From contig CM051460.1 of NCBI GenBank assembly GCA_028095005.1, forward strand, positions 17,221,501-17,285,500: DNA of 64,000 nucleotides, read 5' to 3'. The position numbers and the translations under genes were made by a program. This document shows, piece by piece, positions 26,201-38,200 of the stretch. Every line of letters starts with the position of its first letter. Position 1 is the stretch's first letter. Below the pieces are notes generated by a model. It was not told the DNA's origin. It ran no database searches and saw only the letters and a program-made list of their open reading frames with translations. Origin of the DNA: Rhynchospora pubera. Taxonomy: Eukaryota > Streptophyta > Magnoliopsida > Poales > Cyperaceae.

Positions 26201-29200
26201 CAGATGCATTCAAAAAAGATAAACAGTACAAAGCAAAGGTTCATTTCAATTTTGGTTAATTCACTAGATCGAATAGTGAGAAATGTTCAGCAGAAAATTG
26301 AATGTTTGGAGCATTTTATTTTGCATAATATTGTTGAAATATGGTTGGAGGCTCAATCTTACCTGGTTCAGTTAAAACCGTTGTCCTTCTTGAATACATT
26401 TATCAGATCTTCCCTTTTACACAGATTTAATGATCCCTTTACGCTGAAATCAATTCGTTGCATTTGCACCTGCCTTGCAGAAGGAAGTTGCTCGGCCAAT
26501 GAAATCCTTGAGTTGTTACTGGGTCATTCTCAGTTTGTAACTGCATTTACATGCGACTCTTCTGATTTGTATCCTTCTACTCTTCTTCAGCCAGTACCAA
26601 GTATCTTCAAGTCCCTCAATTTTTCTTCTGACAGCAAGTGCAGCAAATTAACTCATGGTAATTCTGTCTCAGAGAAGAGAAAACTTGAGCTTGTTAGGCT
26701 GTTGAGGGTACTGTATCATTTCAAGATTAAGCAAAGCTGCAAAGGTTTGCAAGATGAGTCAAAAGAACTGCTTTTCCTGCTTTTATCAGTGTATGGTGCA
26801 ACTCTTAGGGACATAGATCTGGAGATACATAGCCTCATGCAGGAGGTTGAGTTGTCAGTAGGGTCGAACTGGGGAGGCATAGCCGAGATGGACTATTTGT
26901 GGGGAAAAGCAGTTACAAAAGTGAGAGAGGAGATGAAAGTGGAGTTGCATGAATCTGAAAATGGAGGGATTGAAGATAGAAGAAAGTTTCTTTTTAGAGA
27001 GAATATACCAGTTGATTCTAAAATGTGTGTTGCGACTGCTTCAAACTTTTGTTATGAGAGGAGTTTAAATGTTGAAGTTTTTTCCATTGAAAAGCTTCTC
27101 CCCAATTCTGTTGAGGATTTTGAGGTATTAATATGAGCATTACATATTCAGTTTTCTTTCTTGGAAATGGCTTTCAATGTTGACCGTTCAATCCATACGG
27201 CTTATTTATCTCTTCGATTAGTGTGTTGGGTTTTTTATTTTTTTATTGCCTCTGTGCTTCCATTATTTTTCCCGGTTAGAGATGAGGTGTGGATGTGGAT
27301 TTGGGGATGTATAGGTCCTGTATGCCTGGGATCTTTTCCCATGTTAACAAATCCTGCTACATAACCACACTAAAAAAAAAAAAAAAACCCTGCAACATCT
27401 GTACAAAATTCAAAGGGATAATTTTTTCTGTGCCACCCAAAATTTGTGAAATCTAGCAATTGCCATCCGAAAGTTAAACCTTCTGTTTTTGCCACCCAAA
27501 AATGTGGTCACCCTTATGATTTTGCCACTTTGAGTAAAATTTTCTGCTATGTGTACCCAAAACTGTGTACCCTGATTATTAATTAATCTTCCTTTACTTT
27601 GCCAATTTTAAGTTGGTTTACTTTGGTTATAACCTCACATCATCGTGTTTACCCGCGATCTTCTCCTTTTTCTTAGGTACTGTACGGCAGGATGATTCTT
27701 TTGGTTCCTTAAAATTTCACTTTTGACGTTTTCTGGTTGATTAATTTAAACAATTTTTATTAGTTTGGCATAATCTCCCCCTAGGTGCCTACCCAGAATA
27801 ATTAGGAAATTAGAAAGCCATAATATTAAGAAAACAAACCTCTCTCTGATACCAGAATAGGATAGTAACGATCGGATCGACTTTGAAACTTCTGATTACT
27901 AAAGAATACTGGTTCCAAAGTTTTGAAAGGAGAATGAGAGAATTTTATTGATATCTGGCAAGTGATACAAGAGAAGAAGAGATGATTACTAAGTTGGGTG
28001 ATGCCCTCTTAGTGAAACATCCTACTGCTTATATAGAAGGAACGCTATCGGTTGGTGAGCTCGATAATTGAATGCGGGTGCGCATATGGGCCCCATCGTC
28101 CATTTCAATTATTCGTCTACCACAGTTGGTATGTCCTTAGCAAACTAGTGGGCATCTTTAGTACAATAATTGTCCAAAAAGAAATAAAAGCAAACCACTC
28201 ATTTCGTGCCAACCCATGTGACAGTGAAAAAGAAAAGAAAAGATGCGCACTACCGTAGTGGCACCGAAAGCAAACACAATAATGTGATTCCCTTATAATG
28301 GTGGGACTCACTAATAATAATGGCCTTGCTGGATCGATCGCATCTTTTGGTGAATTGCTAACAGCTCATCAATGTTATGATTAACTGGTCCTAGTGCAGT
28401 ACTAGCCCAGTTGTCCTTGGATGCCTTCTGCTCTAGGCGAATCTTTTGCAAATAATTCAAGACCATGAGCCTTTCGACTTCATCAATGATCCTTTGTATT
28501 TGCTCCTTATGAATTTCCTCAAGCCTAAGTAGCATGGTTCCTTCCCACTGAAAAGACCGTGGGTACATTGTTAGTAAGTCACCAGTTATTATTTCATAAT
28601 CCCGAAGAGAGTCTAACTCTCTTCCTGAGGCTGCCCATCTTTCGGCCTGCTGAAATGCTTGCCGGCTTCCTGGTCTGAACCCGATTGTTGAACTTCCTTC
28701 ATGGATTCTCATGAGGTTCCTCAGATGATCAAGCACCATTTCTCTGAAAAATAAAATTCACACAAAATAAAAATTATAAGAAAACTAAAAATGTCAGTAG
28801 CTTTCCGTAGATTACTACCAGACAGTTCCTAAGATACAGGTTATAGTGGGTTTTTTCAGCGGTCCACCATGTCCGCTTATCGCCTTGCTCTAGAGGTTTT
28901 GAAAGAAAGGTTTTTCATCTAGCATATTATCAATATGCCCGATAGTTGTTGTCAGATGCTTGATTATCTCCTCAGGAGCTCCTTTTGTTTCTTCGAGCAC
29001 CTTTTCTAAATCGGCCAATTGTTCATCAGCGAAATAGCAATTTTCTGTTTTCACCATATTTGCTGTTAATCGTGATAACGAATCAGCTAGTACATTCATT
29101 TTGCCATCAATGTGTTCGAAATTTACTTGCACTCCTGTTCCTGTAACAAAGTCAACAAAATTAATCCATCGGACTCTTGAAGATTTGTTTTGTGCTGACT

Positions 29201-32200
29201 TGTTATAGAAACTAATTATGGCCTGGCAATCAATTCTGAGAGTGATCTCCTTTTGATCCAGGTAGTGAATCTTGAGTGCCTTCATTGTTTCCATGCAAGC
29301 ATAGATTTCTGCATCTATTGTGGATTTAATCACTGGGAATTTCCCGCTTGCATACGCACAAACTTTCTCCGTGTTTCGGGGGTCATGCTTTGCTTTCTTC
29401 CATTTGCATACTCCACCCCATCCTTCCATGCATCCGTCTGTTTCAAGGATGATGTAGGATCCTTCCGGAGGTAGCTCGAGATCTGGGAGCTGCTGCACCG
29501 CTTGTTTGACCTTTCTGATGATCTCGTAGTCTGAGCTTTTGAGCCTTTTGTCACCGTGTTCACTTGTTTTTGAGTATAATGGCCTAAGTAATGTCCCCAA
29601 TTTTGGTATGTATGATCTGGCGTAGTTGAGAATGCCAAGCCATGATCTCATACCAGCCTTCTCCTTCAATTTTTCTTCATCGAAAGAAATGATCTTCTTG
29701 ATTATGTGAGGCTGATTTTTCTGTTTCCAATAACTGCACTCAGGAATTCGATTTCCTGTACAGCTATTTTCATTTTTGTTGGGGAGAGTACAAGCCCCCA
29801 TTTCTCACAAATTGTCAACATAGCCTCCAGGTGTTTGGAATGCTGTTCTTCATCTTCAGAAAACACCAGTATATCATCGATGTAAACTGCTATAAAGTTT
29901 TCCGTTCTCCGGAAGCAGTCGTCCATCTTTCTTTGAAAAATTGCTGGTGCATTTTTCAACCCGAACGGCATAACTAGCCATTCATACAAGCCATTTGGAA
30001 CGACAAAAGCCGTCCACTCCACCGATTCAGGATCCATTGCCACCTGATGGAACCCACTTTTTAAGTCGAATTTCGAGTAAATTCGACTATTGCCGACTTT
30101 CTTAAGGATGGTATTAATTCCTGGCAAGCTGTATTGGTTTTTGTGGGTATTATAATTGAGGGTGCGGTAATTAAATACCATACGCTCCTTGCCTTTGATT
30201 TCAGCACCAGTCTTTGGATCTATTGATGTACCTGAGTTTACCATCATTGCCATGGTTCTGTGTCGGCTCTTAATGGGTCGTATCACTCCAATCTTGAGTA
30301 GCGCCTGAACATGCTTGTCAAATTGCTCTTTCATTGCTGGTGTGACATGTTTCAGGGGCTTGTCTTGGATTGTGATATCCGGGTTAATAATGTCTAACTT
30401 GCACTTAACTCGATTCTTTTCCCAGTGTTGGAGAGGATTCTCTCCAATATACCCTTGTTCTTTTAATCACTCCAGAAGGGGTCTGAACCTTTTCTTGAAT
30501 TTCTGTGATTCTTCACCACAAGAGTATGCAGTGATTCTCTGAATCTCAAAATATTCTAGCTCAGACAGCTCTAGTTCTTCGATTGCTGCTGAAGCTGCTA
30601 CCTCAGCGTCAACTTTTGTCGCGATTGTTGTGACATTTTTGTAAAATGTCACCATTTGGCCCTCAATCCTAAGCCCTCCTTGCATGGCTCGGATGAAATT
30701 GCAGCCAATCAGCATTTGGATTCCGTCCCTCTGTTCCATTGGGAATGCATAGGTGAAAGGAATACGGAAACGATTTTTCTCGATAGCCATCATTCCGCCT
30801 TTGAGTTTTTGGTTGGCTATTTGAGAAGAGTTAACCCCGTTGATTTGAATAGGGTACGCACTGGGTTCCAAAGCTTCTTTTGGGACTGCATTCTGGTCCA
30901 CGCAGCAAACTGTGGCACCAGTATCCAGGATTGCTTGAATTTTGAACTTCTCAACACCTGGTATTTTCATTGTCAGCTCAATGTTGTAAAGTCTGTTTAA
31001 GACTCTCTTCCCTTTTCTCGGATCTGGAACTTGAGTACTGATGTATTCATCTCTATCTGTCAGCATCTTGATTACCACTCCATTTCGTTTCTGGATATGG
31101 TTTTCAATTGCTTCATCATCCGAATCTACCTCTTCAAAAGTTTGCTTTTCAGGGGTTTTTCCTTTTGTTGGATTTCGCATTTCATCCAGATCCTTTCCCA
31201 TCTCCAATTCTTCAATTCTTTTTTTTAGCCTTTGGTTTTCTGCTAAGAGGAAGTTTGTATACCCAAACAGTTCATTAATTAGGGTATTCTTGTTGTCATA
31301 CTGGAGATTTGATCTTTGTATTGTCAACCTTCTTCCCAGGTTGAATCTCGAACACATTGGGCAGACAGTCAAATGACATATACTGCAATGTGCTCTCATC
31401 CTTGGATTAGTCTGCTCCTTGCAGAACAGACACCTCATGAATTCTTGCGTCACTGGACTGTTATCCTTCCATTGATGCGCACAATTTTGGATTTCTTGGG
31501 GCACTGAGGTCACCACTCGGCATGAGATTTCTTCACTCGTTATCATCATTGCGGTTTCGTACGGAACCTCATTTATACCAGCCATCAAAGATTGACTAGT
31601 ACTTCCTTCTCCTTTAGAAAATGAACAGATTGCATCGCTATCTGGTTCATTTTGATCTACCGAGAGCACATCCCAGTCATCATCTAGGTCTAGATTTTCG
31701 ACTATGGCTGCTATTGCAATGTTGCCTTTTTGCCTTGTGCAGTTGCGGGCAAAATGTCCTTCTTCACCACATATAAAGCACTTGCATTTCCTTACTTTAA
31801 CTCCGCCTATACTAAGCTTTGGTTGCATTGTTTAGTATAGCCCGGTCCCAAGCCCGGGTAAAAGGAGGAGGGTTGTGATAGGCTAGGCGAGCCAACGTAA
31901 AAATCCCAGTCATCTCTATGGAAATGAAACCCAATTACTTTTCGTTGGGGCGTAACCCTCTTAGCGACGCGTCTTATCGGAACCCGGATGAGATGATAAA
32001 TGAGCAAGGGCCGGGTCACCACCCCTTTAGTGGCGCGCCTTATCGGAACCCGGATAAGGTGATAAGTGAGCAAGGGCCGGATCGTCACTCCCTTAGTGGC
32101 GCGCTACATCAGCGCCCGGATGTAGTGGCAAGTAAGCAAGGGTCTTCGCACTTTTCACGACGGGTGCGGGGGGCAAGGAAGATAGTCAGTGAGAGTAGGA

Positions 32201-35200
32201 TTCGTTTAGGTAGTTGGAATGTAGGGTCTCTAACAGGAAAGTTAAGAGAGTTAGTGGATACGGCGATCAGGAGGCGTGTGAACATCTTGTGCGTACAAGA
32301 GACAAAGTGGACGGGCCAAAAAGCAAAGGAAGTGGAGAACACCGGTTTCAAGCTGTGGTACACTGGAAAAGAACGGGGCAGGAATGGAGTAGGTATCTTA
32401 ATCGACAAGAGCCTTAAGAGTGGAGTTGTCGACGTGCGGAGACAAGGGGATAGGATCATTCTAGTGAAGCTAGTTTTGGGGGACTTAGTTTTGAACGTCA
32501 TTAGTGCTTATGCACCACAAGTAGGACTAAGTGAATCCATCAAAATCCAATTCTGGAAAGATTTAGATGGTATGATTAGAAGTGTGCCAACCACTGAAAA
32601 GCTCTTCATCGGAGGAGACTTCAATGGACATGTAGGTGAAACTAGTGGAGGGTTTGAGAGGGTGCATGGGGGTTTTGGGTATGGCGATAGGAACCAAGAA
32701 GGTGAGGACTTCTTGAACTTGGCCATAGCTTACGACCTCATGATAGCTAACACCTTCTTTAGAAAAAGACAATCCCACTTAGTTACCTTTAGTAGTGCCC
32801 AACACTTTTCTCAGATTGATTTTGTTCTTGCTAGGAGAGAGGACAGACGAGCCTGCATGGATTGCAAGGTTATACCTGGGGAATGTGTCGTCTCACAACA
32901 CAAACTTGTGGTGGCTGATTTTCGCTTTTCGCTGCGTTCTAGAGTAGGTAGAGGTGCTCGAGTTGTGAAGACGAAGTGGTGGAAGCTCAAAGGAGACGTG
33001 TCTCATACTTTTAGGGGCAGAATGATTGAAGAAGGTCCGTGGAAAGCAGATGAAGAAGCAAACAAGATGTGGGAAGATATGTCAGCTAGCATTCAAAAGG
33101 TAGCTACGGAAGTGCTTGGAGTTACTAGAGGAAGCAACCGCGAACCCAAAGATACGTGGTGGTGGAACGACGAAGTGCAGAAAGCTATTAAAGAAAAGAA
33201 AGAATGCTACAAACGCTTGCACCATGACAAGACCGACGACAATGCGCAGAAGTACAAATTGGCCAAGAAGAATGCAAAGAAAGCTGTGAGCGAAGCAAGA
33301 GGTCGGGCTTATGAGGATCTATACCAGAAGCTGAGTACGAAGGAGGGTGAGAAGGACGTGTATAAGATAGCCAAGCTTCGAGATAGGAAGACGAGAGACT
33401 TAAACCAAGTGAAGTGCATCAAGGACGAGACTGATAGGCTTTTAGTGAGGGACGACGAGATCAATAATAGGTGGAGGGATTACTTCAACAAGTTATTCAA
33501 TGGAGAGGATGACGACTTAGGAATTGTGTTGAACGACTCCTTTGATGACTCCAATAGACGTTTTGTTAGGAGAATTCAAGAGTCCGAGGTGAAAGAAGCC
33601 TTAAAACGAATGAAAGTAGGTAAGGCTCTAGGACCTGATAACATACCAATCGAAGTATGGAGGTGCCTCGGAGATGTGGCTGTAGTTTGGTTAACCAAAC
33701 TATTCAATAGCATTTTCCGATCAAATAGGATGCCAGATGCGTGGAGGAGAAGCACTCTAGTACCAATCTTCAAGAATAAAGGGGATGCTCAAAGCTGTAC
33801 AAACTATAGAGGAATTAAGCTTATGAGTCATACAATGAAGCTTTGGGAGAGAGTGATAGAACATCGTTTGAGACGGATGACAAACGTTTCGAAAAACCAA
33901 TTTGGTTTTATGCCTGGGAGGTCAACCATGGAGGCCATCTTCCTAATAAGGCAATTGATGGAGAGATATCGGGAGCGAAAGAAGGATCTACATATGGTTT
34001 TCATTGATTTGGAGAAAGCATACGACAAAGTGCCAAGGAAAGTTATGTGGTGGGCACTAGAAAAGAAGAAAGTCCCCACAAAGTATGTTACCCTCATCCA
34101 AGACATGTATGATGGTGCCGTTACTTGCATCAGGACATGTGATAGTGTAACTAGTGACTTTCCTATTAAAATAGGACTACATCAGGGATCAGCTTTGAGC
34201 CCGTATATTTTTGCCTTAGTGATGGATGAGATCACGAAGGATATACAGGGAGAGATTCCTTGGTGTATGCTCTTTGCGGACGATGTGGTGTTAGTCGATG
34301 AGAGTAGGACGGAGGTCGATAGGAAATTGGAATTGTGGAGACGAACTCTAGAGTCCAAAGGGTTTAGGCTTAGTAGAACTAAGACGGAGTATATGGGGTG
34401 CGAGTTTAGTGGGATACGACCAGTGGACGGAGATGTCTGTCTAGACGGGCAGGTAGTACCTACGAAAGATACTTTTCGATATTTAGGGTCGATGCTGCAG
34501 AGCGATGGCGAGATAGATGAAGATGTTAGTCACAGGATAAGAGCGGGGTGGGTGAAATGGCGACAAGCATCAGGCGTCCTATGCGATAAGAAAGTCCCGC
34601 AGAAGCTAAAAGGCAAGTTCTACAGGACAGCGATTAGACCTGCGATGTTGTATGGCGCAGAATGTTGGGCTACTAAAAGACGACATGTCCAGAAGATGAG
34701 TGTAGCTGAGATGCGTATGTTGAGGTGGATCTGCGGTCACACGAGGAAAGATCGGATTAGAAATGATGACATACGAGATATGGTTGGGGTCGCACCAATA
34801 GAGGAGAAGTTGATCCAACATCGTTTGAGATGGTTTGGACATATCCAACGCAGACCTCCAGAGGCACCGGTACGTATCGGAATTCTTAATCATTTCGAGA
34901 ACACCCGGAGGGGGAGAGGGAGACCAAGATTGACATGGGAAGAAGCGGTGAAAAGAGACCTTAAAGAATGGAACGTCTCCAAGGAGTTGGCGATCGATAG
35001 GAGCGCTTGGAAGTTAGCAATTCATGTACCGGAGCCATGACGTAGGAACTTAGGGGTAGGAGCGATGTCATAGGTTTGTAGGTCCCTCTATTAGGTCACG
35101 GTCGAGGTCTAGGTTTCTACTATTACTATTATTATTAGAGGTATTATTATTAGTATGGCTAGTCTTACTATTAGTATTTTTTTTTTATTTTTTTATTTTT

Positions 35201-38200
35201 TTTTTTTTATTTTTTTATTTTTTTTTTTTTTTTTTTTTTATTATTTTTTTATTTTTTTTTTTTTATTTATTTTTTTTTTTTTTTATTTTTTTTTTTTTCG
35301 ATGTGTTCTCTTATTGGGTTTCTTTCTAGCCTACCCCAACTTGTTTGGGACAAAAGGCTTAGTTGTTGTTGTTGTTGTTGTTGTTGCATTTCCTTACTTT
35401 ATCTGCGTGCTTTCTTTTGAATACTCTGATGTGCGTATCATGTGGTTTGCCCCGATATGTCTTCGCCTTTCGAAGTCCATACTTCTTGTTCCTTTGATAG
35501 TAACCCGGCACTGGTATGCGGCTACAGAATGAGAGATCTTTGAGGCTTCTTTGGAGTGCAACTCTCTTACACTGCTCTGCCAGGTACTGGTAGGTAAAAT
35601 ATATTCTTGGAATAACACCCACAGTATTGCCTGGGTATTTTTCAGCAAATGCCTTCTCAATTTCTCCACCAATAATTTGAGGCATCTTTCTGAAAAATTT
35701 TGTCGAGAGTTCAGGAGATATGAACATCCTTCCTGATTTTGCCGCCAAAATCTTATAGGGGCCGTTTGGATTCCCATGGGATTTTGGGGAATTTCATCTT
35801 CCTACCATAAATTTATTATAAACAATCCAAACTCTTCACAAAATTACACACTTCCCAATAAATTTATTCTTAGGAATTGCAACTTCCCCAAATTTTCCAA
35901 CTTCCTAAGCGATCCAAACGGCCCCATAGTCATTTATATAATCGAAAAGATCTTTCATATTGTGGCATGAAAGTCTCTCCAGGTCGTTGTACGCTCGATC
36001 TTGCTCTTCAGTGGACCCGGTTGTTGGGTCCTCCAACAGGAACATTCGTCTGATTTGTGATATTACATTTTGCGGATCATCGGCGATGTTCACTAGTTCT
36101 TCATATTCAGTGGGGAATGCCATTCTCCACTGAATCCAGGTCTTTTTCTCCGTTTCACCTAGGAGATTTTCGATGTAGTTGACCTTTGATTTGTTATCTG
36201 CCCAGTTCTTCTCATTTATCAGGTTGAGCGTGATTGATTCCCATCGGGAGATAACTTCTGAGTACAGCCCAATATCTTCTGGTAAAACCAGTATTGCGCC
36301 TTGATTGGCTTGGGCTGTTGGCAGATTAAACCTTTCGTTCATTTGCCTTGCGTAGCCACCACGGATGCTGTCCAACCGTGCCTTTATTTCTTTAATTTGG
36401 AGGTTCTGGGGTTGCCTTGAACCAGGTGGGTACATGGCTGGTCCCATGATTGGTTCAGGTGGTATTCTTGTAAGTGAAGACTCTGCGGTTGAGAGTACCG
36501 TCTCCACTTTCTTTTTGAGTTTTTTGAATTGTGGGTATTCCATCTCTTCTACCATATAAACCGTCTCGAATAGATCCTCGTCCCACTTTGTTTTGGAATT
36601 TGGAAAACTAGCATCTTCCCCACCACCTTTCGCTAGAAGACTTAGCAAGTCTTCACCTCGGTTTGCCGGTGCATCCAATTGAGATAGAAATTGCACCGTA
36701 GAGAGTGTCTCATCTTCATCTGACTCATCCCATTGACAAGTCATCATGAGGGCTTGTTCCTCAAACCACTCTCTTTCTGCATCAACAGTTTCTAGCCAAT
36801 TAAACTCTGCAAATGTCATTTGCACGAGTTCGTCTTCGTTGTCTAGTTGTTCAATAGCAAACCATTGATACGGATATATAGGTTCCATCATTTCAACTGT
36901 TGGTTCAGTTTGTTCGGCTTTGAGTATTGCCAAGAATCATTTTCCCAATAAGGGACCATCATCTTGCTCAGTCTCATCATTTTCACTGAATTCCTCAGGG
37001 TCTGAATAGATTTCTGGAAATTCTGGATCATCTTCATATGGCCAATCATCATCTAGCGTGAGTAGATTGATGAATTCTTGTTCGAGTTCTTCCTCATCAT
37101 TTTCTCCACGAATAGCTTCTTGTTCGGGGGTTGTTGTTGTATACCCCGCAAATCTGACGGATAGTGAGCCGTCTGTCCTTGCTCGGATTCGTGCTACTTG
37201 GGGATTCTGAGCTTGTGAGATGACAGCTGGTCTTACAAGCCACTGCCTTCCACGGAGTTCTGTGGTTGTACGTTGCGAGCCAGGGATGGCTCGAACTCCT
37301 CGACTTGCTAGGTGGTCCGCCACGTTCTGAACATTGTATCTGAAATTTGTGTGGCTTGTATTGGACAGTCGTCCAATTAGAGACCTTGAGAGTAAAAGAT
37401 TACTCTCTCCACCTTGCCATCCTTCATACCCGTGAGTTTGAATCACTAGTTGAATGTGATCTCTGAAGTCACGGATACTTAGAGTCATATCTGGGGCAGT
37501 ATATGCCAACTGCGTCCCAGATGTGAGATCCATCTCCATAGAGCTGATGACAGCTCTATCATCTCGCCATCTAGTGTCTCTGATTAACACTAGTGCATTC
37601 ACACCTGCACTTCGCCTATGCAACGTGTACAATCGAACCATGATTAGTCCGATATGCAGATGTTGGAGCCCTTCTTGCAAAAGTCTGTTAAAACTTTCTT
37701 CAGATATGAACGGCAGCTCCACTTGCTGGCCATCTGTGACCAACGTTCTCTCATCCGAGTAATGTTGGTATACTCGGTGCCTGCTTTCTGACCATCCAGC
37801 TTGGTACAGAGTTTCTGCTGGGACTTGCTGTGTTCGTCTGTATTGGGAGATGTTGAGCTCAGCATCAGGATTCATTTGTGACTCAAGGCTTCGCTGATAC
37901 CGTCGAGATTGACCAGGGAGCCTCCTTTGAGCCTCAAATCTAAGTCTGGATCCAAGGCGATAGCCACGGATCTGATCTTCAACAGTAGGGGTTTGATTTG
38001 TGTCTCTTTCTGACACTGATGGTCTTGCCGCCTCTGTTGTTGTTTGCGTTCTGCTCATGCTGCCTTCTTTTTCTCGGCTTCAAATATTTCTTTTGGGTTT
38101 TTGAACACAAAAAGTTTGCCTTTCGGTTTTGGTATTGCCGACTTACTGGGCTCTTCCAAGCTCAGTTTCTGAAGTTGTTGCTGGATCTGTTCCAGAGAGT

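Larger units (their letters stand above)
31800..35383 (+). mobile_element. RTE-type LINE, full-length looking, inserted in the provirus
   Basis: A 3.6-kb non-LTR retrotransposon bounded by an 18-bp target duplication. The leader contains AGCCCGGTCCCAAGCCCGGG, followed by one long ORF, a short 3' UTR with a long T-rich low-complexity tract (35160-35298), the block CCCAACTTGTTTGGGACAAA, and a (GTT)n tail. This 3' end and TTG tail are typical of plant RTE elements and of the Au-type SINEs they mobilise. It is in the same orientation as URB1 and opposite to the provirus. Confidence 0.92.

Noticed and set aside
27161..27364. 67-codon ORF right after URB1 exon 5
   Set aside because: Lies in intron 5 after a good donor; hydrophobic by composition only.
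35155..35532. 125-codon F-rich ORF
   Set aside because: Produced by the poly(T) tract in the LINE 3' UTR and the adjoining viral DNA.
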